Assembly: GCA_902489515.1 (NCBI GenBank)
Contig: CABUAL010000112.1
Span: 1 to 6,311 of the forward strand
Source of the DNA: an uncultured Collinsella sp.
GTDB lineage: Bacteria; Actinomycetota; Coriobacteriia; Coriobacteriales; Coriobacteriaceae
DNA length: 6,311 nucleotides
Direction of reading: 5' to 3'
Positions 1 to 6,226 of the stretch are shown here, in pieces. How positions within the stretch are numbered: position 1 is the first letter of the stretch; every line of letters starts with the position of its first letter. The notes under the pieces are model-generated. The model was not told the origin of the DNA, did not search any database, and saw only the letters and a program-made list of their open reading frames with translations. The position numbers and the translations under genes are program-made.

Positions 1-3000
1 AAAAACGCCCCGCCCAGTTTGCGCGCCGTCCGCGCCCGACGGTCTACATTGTGAGCGGCGAGGATGCGGCCGATCGCGCCGCGCGCAGCCTTGCCGCCTA
101 CGTGGGTCTGGCACACGTGTGCCGTTTTCCCGAGCGCAAGGACTATCCGTGGCGCGAGCAGGCGCCCGACGATGCTGTGGTTGCCCAGCGCTGCGAGGCC
201 CTGGGACGCATCGTTCGCGGTGACAACTGCATCATGGTCGCCTCGGCCCGCGCGTTGCTGCGTTGCGTGCCGCCAGTCGAGAGCCGCTACTGGGAGTCCA
301 CGACCTTCGCGGTGGGCGAGGAGATTCCTTTTGACGAGGTGCCGCAGCGCCTGGTGGGCATGGGCTACACCAATGCCGGCGCCGCCGACGCGCCTGGTCT
401 GTTCCGCGTGCACGGCGACACCGTCGAGGTGTTCCCCGCGCAGGAAAAAGCGCCCGTGCGCATCGAGTTCTTCGGCGACGAGATCGATCGCATCCGTCGC
501 ATGGTGAGCTCAACGGGGCAGACCATCGGCAACGAGGACAGCATCGAGATCTTCCCCTGCCGTGAGCTGGCGCTTACCGACGAGGCCGTCCACAACATGC
601 ATGTGGCGCTTTATCGCGCCAGCCAGGACGACAGCAAACTGGCAGCGCTGCTCGAGATGGTGGATGCGCGCATCGTCACGCCCGAGCTCGACCGCTTTTT
701 GCCGGTGATGTACGGCCAGACCGTGAGCCCGCTGGCGCACGTGAGCGGCAAGGCGCTCGTGGTGCTGTCCGAGCCGCGCTCGCTGTTCGACGATTGCCTG
801 CGTGCCTACGAGGATATCGAGGCCCGTGCCGGCGAGGCGGGGGTCGACCGACTGGATGGCCTGTATGTACGTGCCCAGCAGCTCGATTTTGGTGCTCAGC
901 AGCGCCTGAACTACGTAAGCCTCATCCGTGCCGGCGGTGCGGTTACGGCCGAGCTCAAGATTGAGCAGCCGGCCATCGCGGGTTCGGACAATCGCTTTAT
1001 GACGCGCATTCAGGAAGTCGTGGGCAAGCGTTACGCCTGCGTGTTTGCCATTCCCGACCGCGGTGCGCGCGAGTCGATGGAGCTCACCTTTGGCGACGAG
1101 GGCATTACCTTTGAGGAATCGCTGACCGCGGCGCCCGAAAACGCCGGCGTCATTGGCGAGCGCGTGCGCGTGGCGGCGGCAGATTCTGCCGACCGTGCTG
1201 CCCGTCAGGATGCCCATGCTGCAATTCGCGAGCGCAAGGCCGATGCGCTCAACGCCCGCTCGCTCGAGGCAGGTGCCGCCCAGGCAGCCGCCGGCGCCGC
1301 CGTGCCTACTATCTCGCGCGGACGCGTGACCTTTGTCGATGCCGCTCTGCCGCAGGGCGTGGTGGTGCCCGATGCCAACCTGGCCGTGTTCTCGATTGCC
1401 GACCTCAACGCCCGCATGGACGCCAACCGCGCGCGCAGCCGCCGCAAGGTGGACATTACGCAGATCACATTCCCGTTTAAGCCGGGCGACTACGTGGTGC
1501 ACGCCACTCACGGCATCGCACTCTTTAGCGAGATCGCGCGCCAAGAAGTGGGCGGCAAGGAGCGCGACTACTTTTTGCTGGAATATGCCGACGGCGACAA
1601 GCTCTACGTGCCGCTCGAGCAGGTCGACCGCATCACGCGATACGTCGGTCCCGACGGTGACAAGCCGCGCCTGACCAGGCTCAATACCGCCGACTGGACG
1701 CGTGCCACCAACAAGGCACGCAAGAACGCCAAAAAGCTGGCGTTTGACCTGGTCGATCTGTATACGCGCCGCTCGTCGATTACCGGTATCGCCTGCCCGC
1801 CCGACACGCCCGAGCAGATCGAGATGGAGGAGAGCTTCCCCTACGACGAGACGCGCGACCAGCTGGAGGCTATCGCCGACATCAAGGCCGACATGGAGGC
1901 GCCCAAGCCCATGGACCGCCTGCTGTGCGGCGACGTGGGTTTCGGCAAGACCGAGGTTGCCCTGCGCGCGGCGTTTAAGTGCGTGGACTCCGGCCGCCAA
2001 GTCATGGTGCTCTGCCCCACGACCATTCTGGCCCAGCAGCACTACGAGACGTTCTTTGAGCGCTTTGCTCCGTTTGGCCTGGAGGTCGAAGTGCTCAGCC
2101 GCTTCCGCACCCCGGCGCAGCAGAAGCGCGCGCTCAAGGCGTTTGCCGAGGGCACGATTGATGTGCTCATCGGCACGCACCGCTTGCTTTCTGCCGACGT
2201 GAACCCCAAGAACCTGGGCATGGTGATCATCGACGAGGAGCAGCGCTTTGGCGTGCAGCACAAGGAACAGCTCAAGAACCTGCGTGAGCAAATCGACGTG
2301 CTCACGCTTTCGGCAACGCCTATTCCGCGAACCATGCAGATGGCCACGAGCGGCGTGCGCGACATGAGCCTGATCACCACACCGCCGACCGGGCGTCGTC
2401 CCGTGATCGTGCACGTGGGGGAGTACGACCCCGACGTGGTGAGTGCGGCGATTCGCCTGGAGGTGGGCCGCGGCGGTCAGGTGTATTACGTGTCCAACCG
2501 CGTCAAGACCATCGATGATGCCGTGGCGCGCGTGCACGAGGCCGCGCCCGAGGCACGTGTGGGCGTGGCGCATGGCAAGATGAGCCCGCGCGAGGTCGAG
2601 GACGTGATGATCGAGTTCGCGACCAAAAAGATCGACGTACTCATTGCCACGACCATCGTGGAGAGCGGTATCGACAACGCGACCGCCAACACGCTCATCA
2701 TCGAGGACTCGCAGCGCCTGGGCCTGGCGCAGCTCTACCAGCTCAAGGGTCGTGTGGGCCGCTCGGCCACGCAGGCCTATGCGTACTTTATGTTCCCGGG
2801 CGAGCTGCCGCTCACCGAGGAGGCTACGGCGCGCCTGACTGCCCTTTCCGAGTTTCAGGACCTGGGCAGCGGCATGCGTATCGCCATGCGCGACCTGGAG
2901 ATTCGTGGTGCCGGCTCGCTCATGGGCGCCGAGCAGCACGGTAACCTGTCGAGCGTGGGCTTTGACCTGTTTACGCAGATGCTGGGCCAGGCCGTGGCCG

Positions 3001-3515
3001 AGGCGCGCGGCGATGACGACGCCGGCGTGGAGGCGGCGAGCGTGGGCATTAACCTGCCGGCCGACTACTTCTTGTCCGAGGAATACCTGCCGGCGGTGGA
3101 CCAGCGCGTACTCGTGTACCGCAAGCTTGCGGCGGCCGAGGACCTAGAGAGCATCGACGAGGTACAGGAGGAGACCGAGGCCGCACACGGCGAGCTGCCG
3201 TTGGCGGGGCTCAACCTGTTCAATCGCGCGCGAATCCGCATTCGCGGCGAGCGCCTGGGGCTCGAGAGCGTCACGCTCAGCGGCGGTCGCATCACGTTTT
3301 TGGGTGTCGACGTGCCCAAGAAGGTGGCCTTTGAGCTTAAGACCCGCTATGGCGCGGTGAACTTTCCCAAGAGCCGCAAGCTGTCGGTGCCCTACAAGGC
3401 GGGTGCCGGCGCGGGCAGCGGCCTGGGTCGCGGTCTCGACGCCAGCGACGGCACCGGCCCCGTGGCCGCGGCACTCATGCTGCTGCAGCAATTAGGCACG
3501 AGCGACGATGACTAA
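1..3515 (+). CDS. mfd: Transcription-repair coupling factor Mfd (5'-partial at left edge)
   Basis: Mfd is a DNA translocase that binds RNA polymerase stalled at a lesion, removes it and recruits UvrA for nucleotide excision repair. The frame is open from position 3 (first full codon), and residues upstream of the GTG at 51 (ending RPTVYI) continue the first strand of the N-terminal UvrB-like domain, so that GTG is internal and the true start lies left of the window. Visible domains in order: UvrB-homology region with a GYTNAGAADAPGLFRVHGD stretch (about 360-420); Ala-rich linker (about 1170-1310); CarD-like RNA-polymerase-interacting domain beginning KPGDYVVHATHG (about 1480-1690); helicase lobe 1 with Walker A GDVGFGKT (1929-1952), DEEQ box DEEQRFG (2232-2252) and LSATPIPRT (2307-2333); lobe 2 with TIVESGID and QLKGRVGRS (about 2650-2766); translocation motif region DLEIRGAGSLMGAEQHG (2892-2942); C-terminal D7/TRCF domain (about 3045-3345). 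The 1171 visible residues nearly fill the usual length of about 1150-1200. No helicase motif is missing. A Gly/Ala-rich tail follows D7. Stop TAA at 3513-3515. Confidence 0.97.
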   Translation, partial: KRPAQFARRPRPTVYIVSGEDAADRAARSLAAYVGLAHVCRFPERKDYPWREQAPDDAVVAQRCEALGRIVRGDNCIMVASARALLRCVPPVESRYWESTTFAVGEEIPFDEVPQRLVGMGYTNAGAADAPGLFRVHGDTVEVFPAQEKAPVRIEFFGDEIDRIRRMVSSTGQTIGNEDSIEIFPCRELALTDEAVHNMHVALYRASQDDSKLAALLEMVDARIVTPELDRFLPVMYGQTVSPLAHVSGKALVVLSEPRSLFDDCLRAYEDIEARAGEAGVDRLDGLYVRAQQLDFGAQQRLNYVSLIRAGGAVTAELKIEQPAIAGSDNRFMTRIQEVVGKRYACVFAIPDRGARESMELTFGDEGITFEESLTAAPENAGVIGERVRVAAADSADRAARQDAHAAIRERKADALNARSLEAGAAQAAAGAAVPTISRGRVTFVDAALPQGVVVPDANLAVFSIADLNARMDANRARSRRKVDITQITFPFKPGDYVVHATHGIALFSEIARQEVGGKERDYFLLEYADGDKLYVPLEQVDRITRYVGPDGDKPRLTRLNTADWTRATNKARKNAKKLAFDLVDLYTRRSSITGIACPPDTPEQIEMEESFPYDETRDQLEAIADIKADMEAPKPMDRLLCGDVGFGKTEVALRAAFKCVDSGRQVMVLCPTTILAQQHYETFFERFAPFGLEVEVLSRFRTPAQQKRALKAFAEGTIDVLIGTHRLLSADVNPKNLGMVIIDEEQRFGVQHKEQLKNLREQIDVLTLSATPIPRTMQMATSGVRDMSLITTPPTGRRPVIVHVGEYDPDVVSAAIRLEVGRGGQVYYVSNRVKTIDDAVARVHEAAPEARVGVAHGKMSPREVEDVMIEFATKKIDVLIATTIVESGIDNATANTLIIEDSQRLGLAQLYQLKGRVGRSATQAYAYFMFPGELPLTEEATARLTALSEFQDLGSGMRIAMRDLEIRGAGSLMGAEQHGNLSSVGFDLFTQMLGQAVAEARGDDDAGVEAASVGINLPADYFLSEEYLPAVDQRVLVYRKLAAAEDLESIDEVQEETEAAHGELPLAGLNLFNRARIRIRGERLGLESVTLSGGRITFLGVDVPKKVAFELKTRYGAVNFPKSRKLSVPYKAGAGAGSGLGRGLDASDGTGPVAAALMLLQQLGTSDDD

Positions 3516-3526
3516 CAAGTAGGGGC

Positions 3527-3566
3527 GTGGCGGGGCATAGCTACCAGTTGTTCTTTGCCCCGCCAC
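3527..3566 (+). terminator. Perfect 11-bp hairpin after mfd, possible terminator without U-tract
   Basis: GTGGCGGGGCA (3527-3537) and TGCCCCGCCAC (3556-3566) are exact reverse complements separated by an 18-base loop. The hairpin starts 11 bases after the mfd stop codon, where a terminator is expected. No T-run follows the right arm (CTCGCAGG comes next), so it is not a classical intrinsic terminator. It may be a U-less terminator, a partial terminator that lets some transcription through into the phosphatase gene, or an mRNA 3'-end stabiliser. Confidence 0.5.
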
Positions 3567-3592
3567 CTCGCAGGTTGATTCCAGCCCCATCG

Positions 3593-3598
3593 AAAGGA
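3593..3598 (+). promoter_or_regulatory. Ribosome binding site for the PAP2 phosphatase gene
   Basis: AAAGGA within GAAAGGAAAGC lies four bases before the ATG at 3603. The spacing is slightly short but usable, and it supports that ATG as the start. I could not find a convincing -35/-10 pair in the 87-base gap upstream. Confidence 0.65.
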
Positions 3599-3602
3599 AA
3601 GC

Positions 3603-4466
3603 ATGTTCGGATACATCTATAAGAAAGATGTCGCTATTATCGCGGCCGTCCTGTGCCTTTGTCTGGGCGTGGGCAGCTTCTTTGATTATCAGATCTCGAG
3701 TGCGCTGTTCAACATCGGCAGCATGTACGGTCGCTTTGTCGAGGCGGCCGGCGAGCTACCGTTCGAGCTGACGGCGAGCGTCGCGGGCGTTATGCTCGTG
3801 CGCGCGGTGCGTTCCGACTCCAAGGCGAGCAAGTGGCTCGCTGCGCTGGGCGTTTTGATCAACGTGGGTCTGGTCGGCTACGAGATTATCGGATCGCTGC
3901 GCGTCGGCGGCAAGCTTATTGCGTTTCAGCTGGTTCTGACGTTTGCGTTGGTCATCGCAGCCAACTTCATCGCCTACCGCCTCACGCGCACGACCGAGCC
4001 CGACGAGCTTACGCGCTGGGCGTTGATGGTGCTGGCCGTGTGGGTCGCTCAGGCCATCATCCTCAACGTCATTGTTAAGCCGTTATGGTCGCGCCCGCGC
4101 ATGCGCGTGATCGAGGTCACGCCGGGGCTCAATTTTCAGCCGTGGTGGGTGATCGGCAACCCCGACAAGTGGGCCTATATCGCCGCCGGCGTGATCAAGG
4201 ACGGGTTCAAGTCGTTTGCGAGCGGACACACGGCGCATGCGGCGATCGGCCTTATGCTCGCCGGGCTTCCCGCGGCAGCCTTTAAGGAAAAACCTTCGCG
4301 TCGCCGCGTGATCTTTTGGGCGGCGGTTGTTGTTGCAGCGTTCGTCGCCTTTGGGCGCATCGTGATCGGCGCGCACTTTTTGAGTGACGTGAGCTGCGGT
4401 TTTGCCCTGGTACTGGCACTTGAGTGCCTTGCCGCACGCATTGCCTATCCCAACGGCGTACAATAG
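3603..4466 (+). CDS. PAP2-family integral membrane phosphatase
   Basis: This 287-residue membrane protein belongs to the type 2 phosphatidic acid phosphatase superfamily, whose members dephosphorylate lipid or polyprenyl phosphates through a phospho-histidine intermediate. The three signature blocks are visible: C1 as K159 with six residues then R166 (KPLWSRPR), C2 as SGH at 207-209, and C3 as R252, H258 and D262 (GRIVIGAHFLSD). H209 and H258 are the expected general acid and nucleophile. Hydrophobic segments lie at about 9-28, 50-68, 80-98, 104-125, 138-158, 210-226, 234-251 and 262-280, giving six to eight membrane spans. Odd points are Met167 where the C1 motif normally ends in Pro, Ala206 in place of the Pro of PSGH, Gly251 in place of the Ser of SR, and a 40-residue stretch between C1 and C2. 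The exact substrate (phosphatidate, phosphatidylglycerol phosphate or undecaprenyl pyrophosphate) cannot be read from sequence. The gene follows mfd after 87 bases and precedes the aldolase-like gene by 45. Confidence 0.88.
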   Translation: MFGYIYKKDVAIIAAVLCLCLGVGSFFDYQISSALFNIGSMYGRFVEAAGELPFELTASVAGVMLVRAVRSDSKASKWLAALGVLINVGLVGYEIIGSLRVGGKLIAFQLVLTFALVIAANFIAYRLTRTTEPDELTRWALMVLAVWVAQAIILNVIVKPLWSRPRMRVIEVTPGLNFQPWWVIGNPDKWAYIAAGVIKDGFKSFASGHTAHAAIGLMLAGLPAAAFKEKPSRRRVIFWAAVVVAAFVAFGRIVIGAHFLSDVSCGFALVLALECLAARIAYPNGVQ

Positions 4467-4500
4467 CTCCGTTTGAATCATCTGGCCGATACCCGGTAAG

Positions 4501-4506
4501 AGAGGA
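4501..4506 (+). promoter_or_regulatory. Ribosome binding site for the threonine-aldolase-like gene
   Basis: AGAGGA sits five bases before the ATG at 4512 and fixes that start. The 45-base gap after the phosphatase gene has no hairpin and no good promoter, which suggests translation from a shared transcript. Confidence 0.7.
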
Positions 4507-4511
4507 TTGCC

Positions 4512-5537
4512 ATGCTCGCGTTTAACAACGATTATTCCCACGGCGCACATCCGGCAGTGCTGCAGGCGCTCGTCGACACCAATATGGAGCCGCAGCCCGG
4601 CTACGGTACCGATGCGCACACCGAGCGTGCCAAGCAGCTTATCCGCGAAGCCTGTCAGGCCCCCGATGCCGACGTGTTTTTTCTGGTGGGCGGCACGCAG
4701 GCCAACGCGACGGTGATTGACATGCTGCTCGCGCCGTACGAGGGCGTCGTTGCTGCCGAGACCGGCCACGTCGCCTGCCACGAGGCGGGCGCCATCGAGT
4801 TTGGCGGTCACAAGGTGCTCACCATCCCCGGCTACGAGGGCAAGATGCACGCCGAGGATCTGGAGAACTATATCCAGGTGTTCTACGAAAACGAGAGCTA
4901 CGAGCACACGGTGTTCCCGGGCGCCGTGTACGTGAGCCTATCGACCGAGTACGGCACGCTGTACTCCAAGGCCGAGCTCGCGGCGATTCACGCAGTGTGC
5001 CAGAAGCGCGAGATTCCGCTGTTTGTGGACGGTGCCCGCCTGGCCTATGCGCTGGCGGCCGATGAGTGCGACATTTCCCTGCCCGAGCTGGCGCAGCTGT
5101 GCGACGTGTTCTACATCGGCGGCACCAAGTGCGGCGCTCTGTGCGGCGAGGCCGTGGTGTTTTGCGGCATGCACGCTCCGGCGCATCCCATTCCGCGCAT
5201 TAAGCAGCACGGTGCGTTGCTGGCCAAGGGCCGCCTGACGGGCGTGCAGTTTGAGGCGCTCTTTACCGACGGCCTGTATTTTGAGATTGGTCGCCAGGCG
5301 ATCGAAACCGCGCAGGCGCTTCGTCGCGTGCTGCACGAGCGCGGCTACCAGTTCTTCTTGGAGACGCCGACCAACCAGCAGTTCGTGATTCTGCCCAACG
5401 AGGACATGGCCCGCATTCGCGAGCACGCGGCGATCGAGTACTGGGAAAAGTACGACGATACCCACACGGTGGTGCGCTTTTGCACCAGCTGGGCCACGAC
5501 GCAGGAGGATATCGACGCGTTGGCGGCTGTCCTGTAG
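4512..5537 (+). CDS. Threonine aldolase / beta-eliminating lyase family PLP enzyme
   Basis: This 341-residue fold-type I PLP enzyme resembles low-specificity L-threonine aldolases, which cleave threonine or allo-threonine to glycine and acetaldehyde. Visible features in order: cofactor phosphate-binding loop GGTQAN (60-65); an aromatic-stacking histidine candidate H86 in TGHVACHEAGA; the PLP-ring-binding aspartate and neighbouring arginine in FVDGAR (D173, R176); the Schiff-base lysine K206 in GGTKCG; and an arginine suited to bind the substrate carboxylate, R322 in VVRFCTSW. Length is normal for the family (about 330-350). It departs from the E. coli LtaE pattern at two places: the N-terminal SDT motif is replaced by FNNDYSHG, and the HN of the NTHN box appears as STEYG with Glu146 at the histidine position. 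These changes suggest a sub-branch whose substrate may differ, so the specific reaction is uncertain although the family is clear. It is probably co-transcribed with the phosphatase gene and is followed by a strong terminator. Confidence 0.9.
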   Translation: MLAFNNDYSHGAHPAVLQALVDTNMEPQPGYGTDAHTERAKQLIREACQAPDADVFFLVGGTQANATVIDMLLAPYEGVVAAETGHVACHEAGAIEFGGHKVLTIPGYEGKMHAEDLENYIQVFYENESYEHTVFPGAVYVSLSTEYGTLYSKAELAAIHAVCQKREIPLFVDGARLAYALAADECDISLPELAQLCDVFYIGGTKCGALCGEAVVFCGMHAPAHPIPRIKQHGALLAKGRLTGVQFEALFTDGLYFEIGRQAIETAQALRRVLHERGYQFFLETPTNQQFVILPNEDMARIREHAAIEYWEKYDDTHTVVRFCTSWATTQEDIDALAAVL

Positions 5538-5548
5538 CCTGATGTAAT
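5520..5548 (+). promoter_or_regulatory. Candidate sigma-70-type promoter with extended -10, before the acetyltransferase gene
   Basis: TTGGCG at 5520-5525 matches four of six bases of the -35 consensus. After exactly 17 bases comes TGTAAT at 5543-5548, matching five of six bases of the -10, preceded by TG at 5540-5541 in the extended -10 position (TGATGTAAT). The -35 lies in the last codons of the aldolase-like gene. Transcription would start near 5555, at the very base of the downstream terminator hairpin. No experiment supports it, and chance matches of this quality do occur. Confidence 0.4.
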
Positions 5549-5555
5549 GACGAGG

Positions 5556-5598
5556 GGCCGCCTTGCGCTAGGTTTGGCGCAAGGCGGCCTTTGTTTTT
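5556..5598 (+). terminator. Strong intrinsic terminator after the threonine-aldolase-like gene
   Basis: GGCCGCCTTGCGC (5556-5568) and GCGCAAGGCGGCC (5577-5589) form a perfect 13-bp GC-rich stem closed by an eight-base loop. It is followed directly by TTTGTTTTT (5590-5598). This is a textbook Rho-independent terminator, 18 bases after the stop codon at 5537, so the acetyltransferase gene beyond it probably depends on its own promoter or on read-through. Confidence 0.93.
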
Positions 5599-5603
5599 GA
5601 GGG

Positions 5604-5609
5604 AGAAGG
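5604..5609 (+). promoter_or_regulatory. Ribosome binding site deciding the acetyltransferase start
   Basis: AGAAGG inside GAGGGAGAAGGG ends five bases before the ATG at 5615. An in-frame TTG at 5591 falls in the T-run of the terminator and has no ribosome binding site, so the ATG at 5615 is the better start. Confidence 0.7.
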
Positions 5610-5614
5610 GTTGT

Positions 5615-6205
5615 ATGACCGAGATGTCCGAGCCGACGATTCGCCTGGCGACGCCCGATGATGCGCCGGCGTTGCTTGCCATCTATGAGCCGTATGTGCG
5701 CCAGACGGCGATTACCTGCGAATACGAGGTGCCGAGCGTTGAGGAGTTCGCCGGGCGCATCGAGCGTACGCTCAAGCGCTATCCGTATCTGGTGATGGAG
5801 TTGGACGGGCGTCCGGTAGGCTATGCCTACGTGAGTCCGCTTAACAGCCGCGAGGCGTACGACTGGTCGGTCGAGACGTCGATCTACCTGGCGCGCGATG
5901 TACGCCACGGCGGGCTGGGCCGCAAGCTGCACGATGCGCTCAAGCAATGCCTGGTCGCGATGGGCATCACCAACATGTGCGCCCTCATCGCCGTGCCGCA
6001 CGATAAGGACGACGAGTACCTGACGCACAACAGCCAGGATTTCCATGCCCATATGGGATATCGCCTGGTGGGCGCTTTCGATCGCTGCGCCCAAAAGTTC
6101 GGCCGCTGGTACGACATGTGCTGGATGGAGCTGGTCCTGGCCGAGCGCACACCCAACCAACCCAAGCCAACCTGGTTTCCCGACCTCCCCAAACCTACCA
6201 TTTAG
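5615..6205 (+). CDS. GNAT N-acetyltransferase, phosphinothricin acetyltransferase-like
   Basis: This 196-residue cytoplasmic protein has a GNAT acetyltransferase fold and should transfer an acetyl group from acetyl-CoA to a small amine. The family includes phosphinothricin and methionine-sulfone/sulfoximine acetyltransferases. Visible features: an N-terminal strand IRLATPDDAPALLAIYEPYV; the strand WSVETSIYL (84-92); the acetyl-CoA pyrophosphate loop RHGGLG (97-102), matching R-x-x-G-x-G; and the C-terminal block GYRLVGAFDRC with KFGRWYDMCWMEL (GRWYD at 163-167), typical of this subgroup. The usual PNxxS helix is expanded: P128 and N139-S140 are separated by an acidic stretch (HDKDDEYLTH). The C-terminus carries a Pro-rich tail (TPNQPKPTWFPDLPKPTI), making it slightly longer than the usual 165-185 residues. 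The upstream in-frame TTG at 5591 is rejected as the start because it lies inside a terminator. The substrate is unknown. The gene is isolated by that terminator and converges with the partial gene at the right edge. Confidence 0.9.
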   Translation: MTEMSEPTIRLATPDDAPALLAIYEPYVRQTAITCEYEVPSVEEFAGRIERTLKRYPYLVMELDGRPVGYAYVSPLNSREAYDWSVETSIYLARDVRHGGLGRKLHDALKQCLVAMGITNMCALIAVPHDKDDEYLTHNSQDFHAHMGYRLVGAFDRCAQKFGRWYDMCWMELVLAERTPNQPKPTWFPDLPKPTI

Positions 6206-6226
6206 GGACAGGTTTATTTTGGCAGG

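Noticed and set aside
510..2939. An 809-codon open frame on the minus strand opposite mfd
   Set aside because: It lies wholly antisense to a clearly conserved mfd. Its translation is rich in His, Leu, Ala and Arg with no recognisable domain. Such long antisense frames are a side effect of G/C-ending codons in high-GC genes.
3492..3518. TTAGGC and TAACAA as a promoter for the phosphatase gene
   Set aside because: The spacing is 15 bases and both hexamers match the consensus poorly, so it is not distinguishable from chance.
4459..4464. TACAAT as a -10 box for the aldolase-like gene
   Set aside because: No -35-like hexamer lies 16-18 bases upstream and there is no TG extension. The only nearby TTGCCT is at a 12-base spacing.
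4083..4907. A 274-codon minus-strand open frame across the phosphatase/aldolase junction
   Set aside because: It is antisense to two genes with intact catalytic motifs, and its protein shows no family features. It is a shadow frame.
5591..5614. TTG at 5591 as the acetyltransferase start
   Set aside because: It sits in the T-run of the terminator, lacks a ribosome binding site, and adds residues (MFLREKGC) that do not match the family N-terminus. The ATG at 5615 has a good site.
5345..6160. A 271-codon minus-strand open frame opposite the aldolase-like and acetyltransferase genes
   Set aside because: It runs through a strong plus-strand terminator and is antisense to two well-supported genes. 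No motif is visible.
6191..6220. Weak hairpin AAACCT / AGGTTT followed by ATTTT as a terminator of the acetyltransferase gene
   Set aside because: The stem is only six A/T-rich pairs with a 13-base loop, and its left arm is inside the coding region. Stability is too low for a supported terminator.
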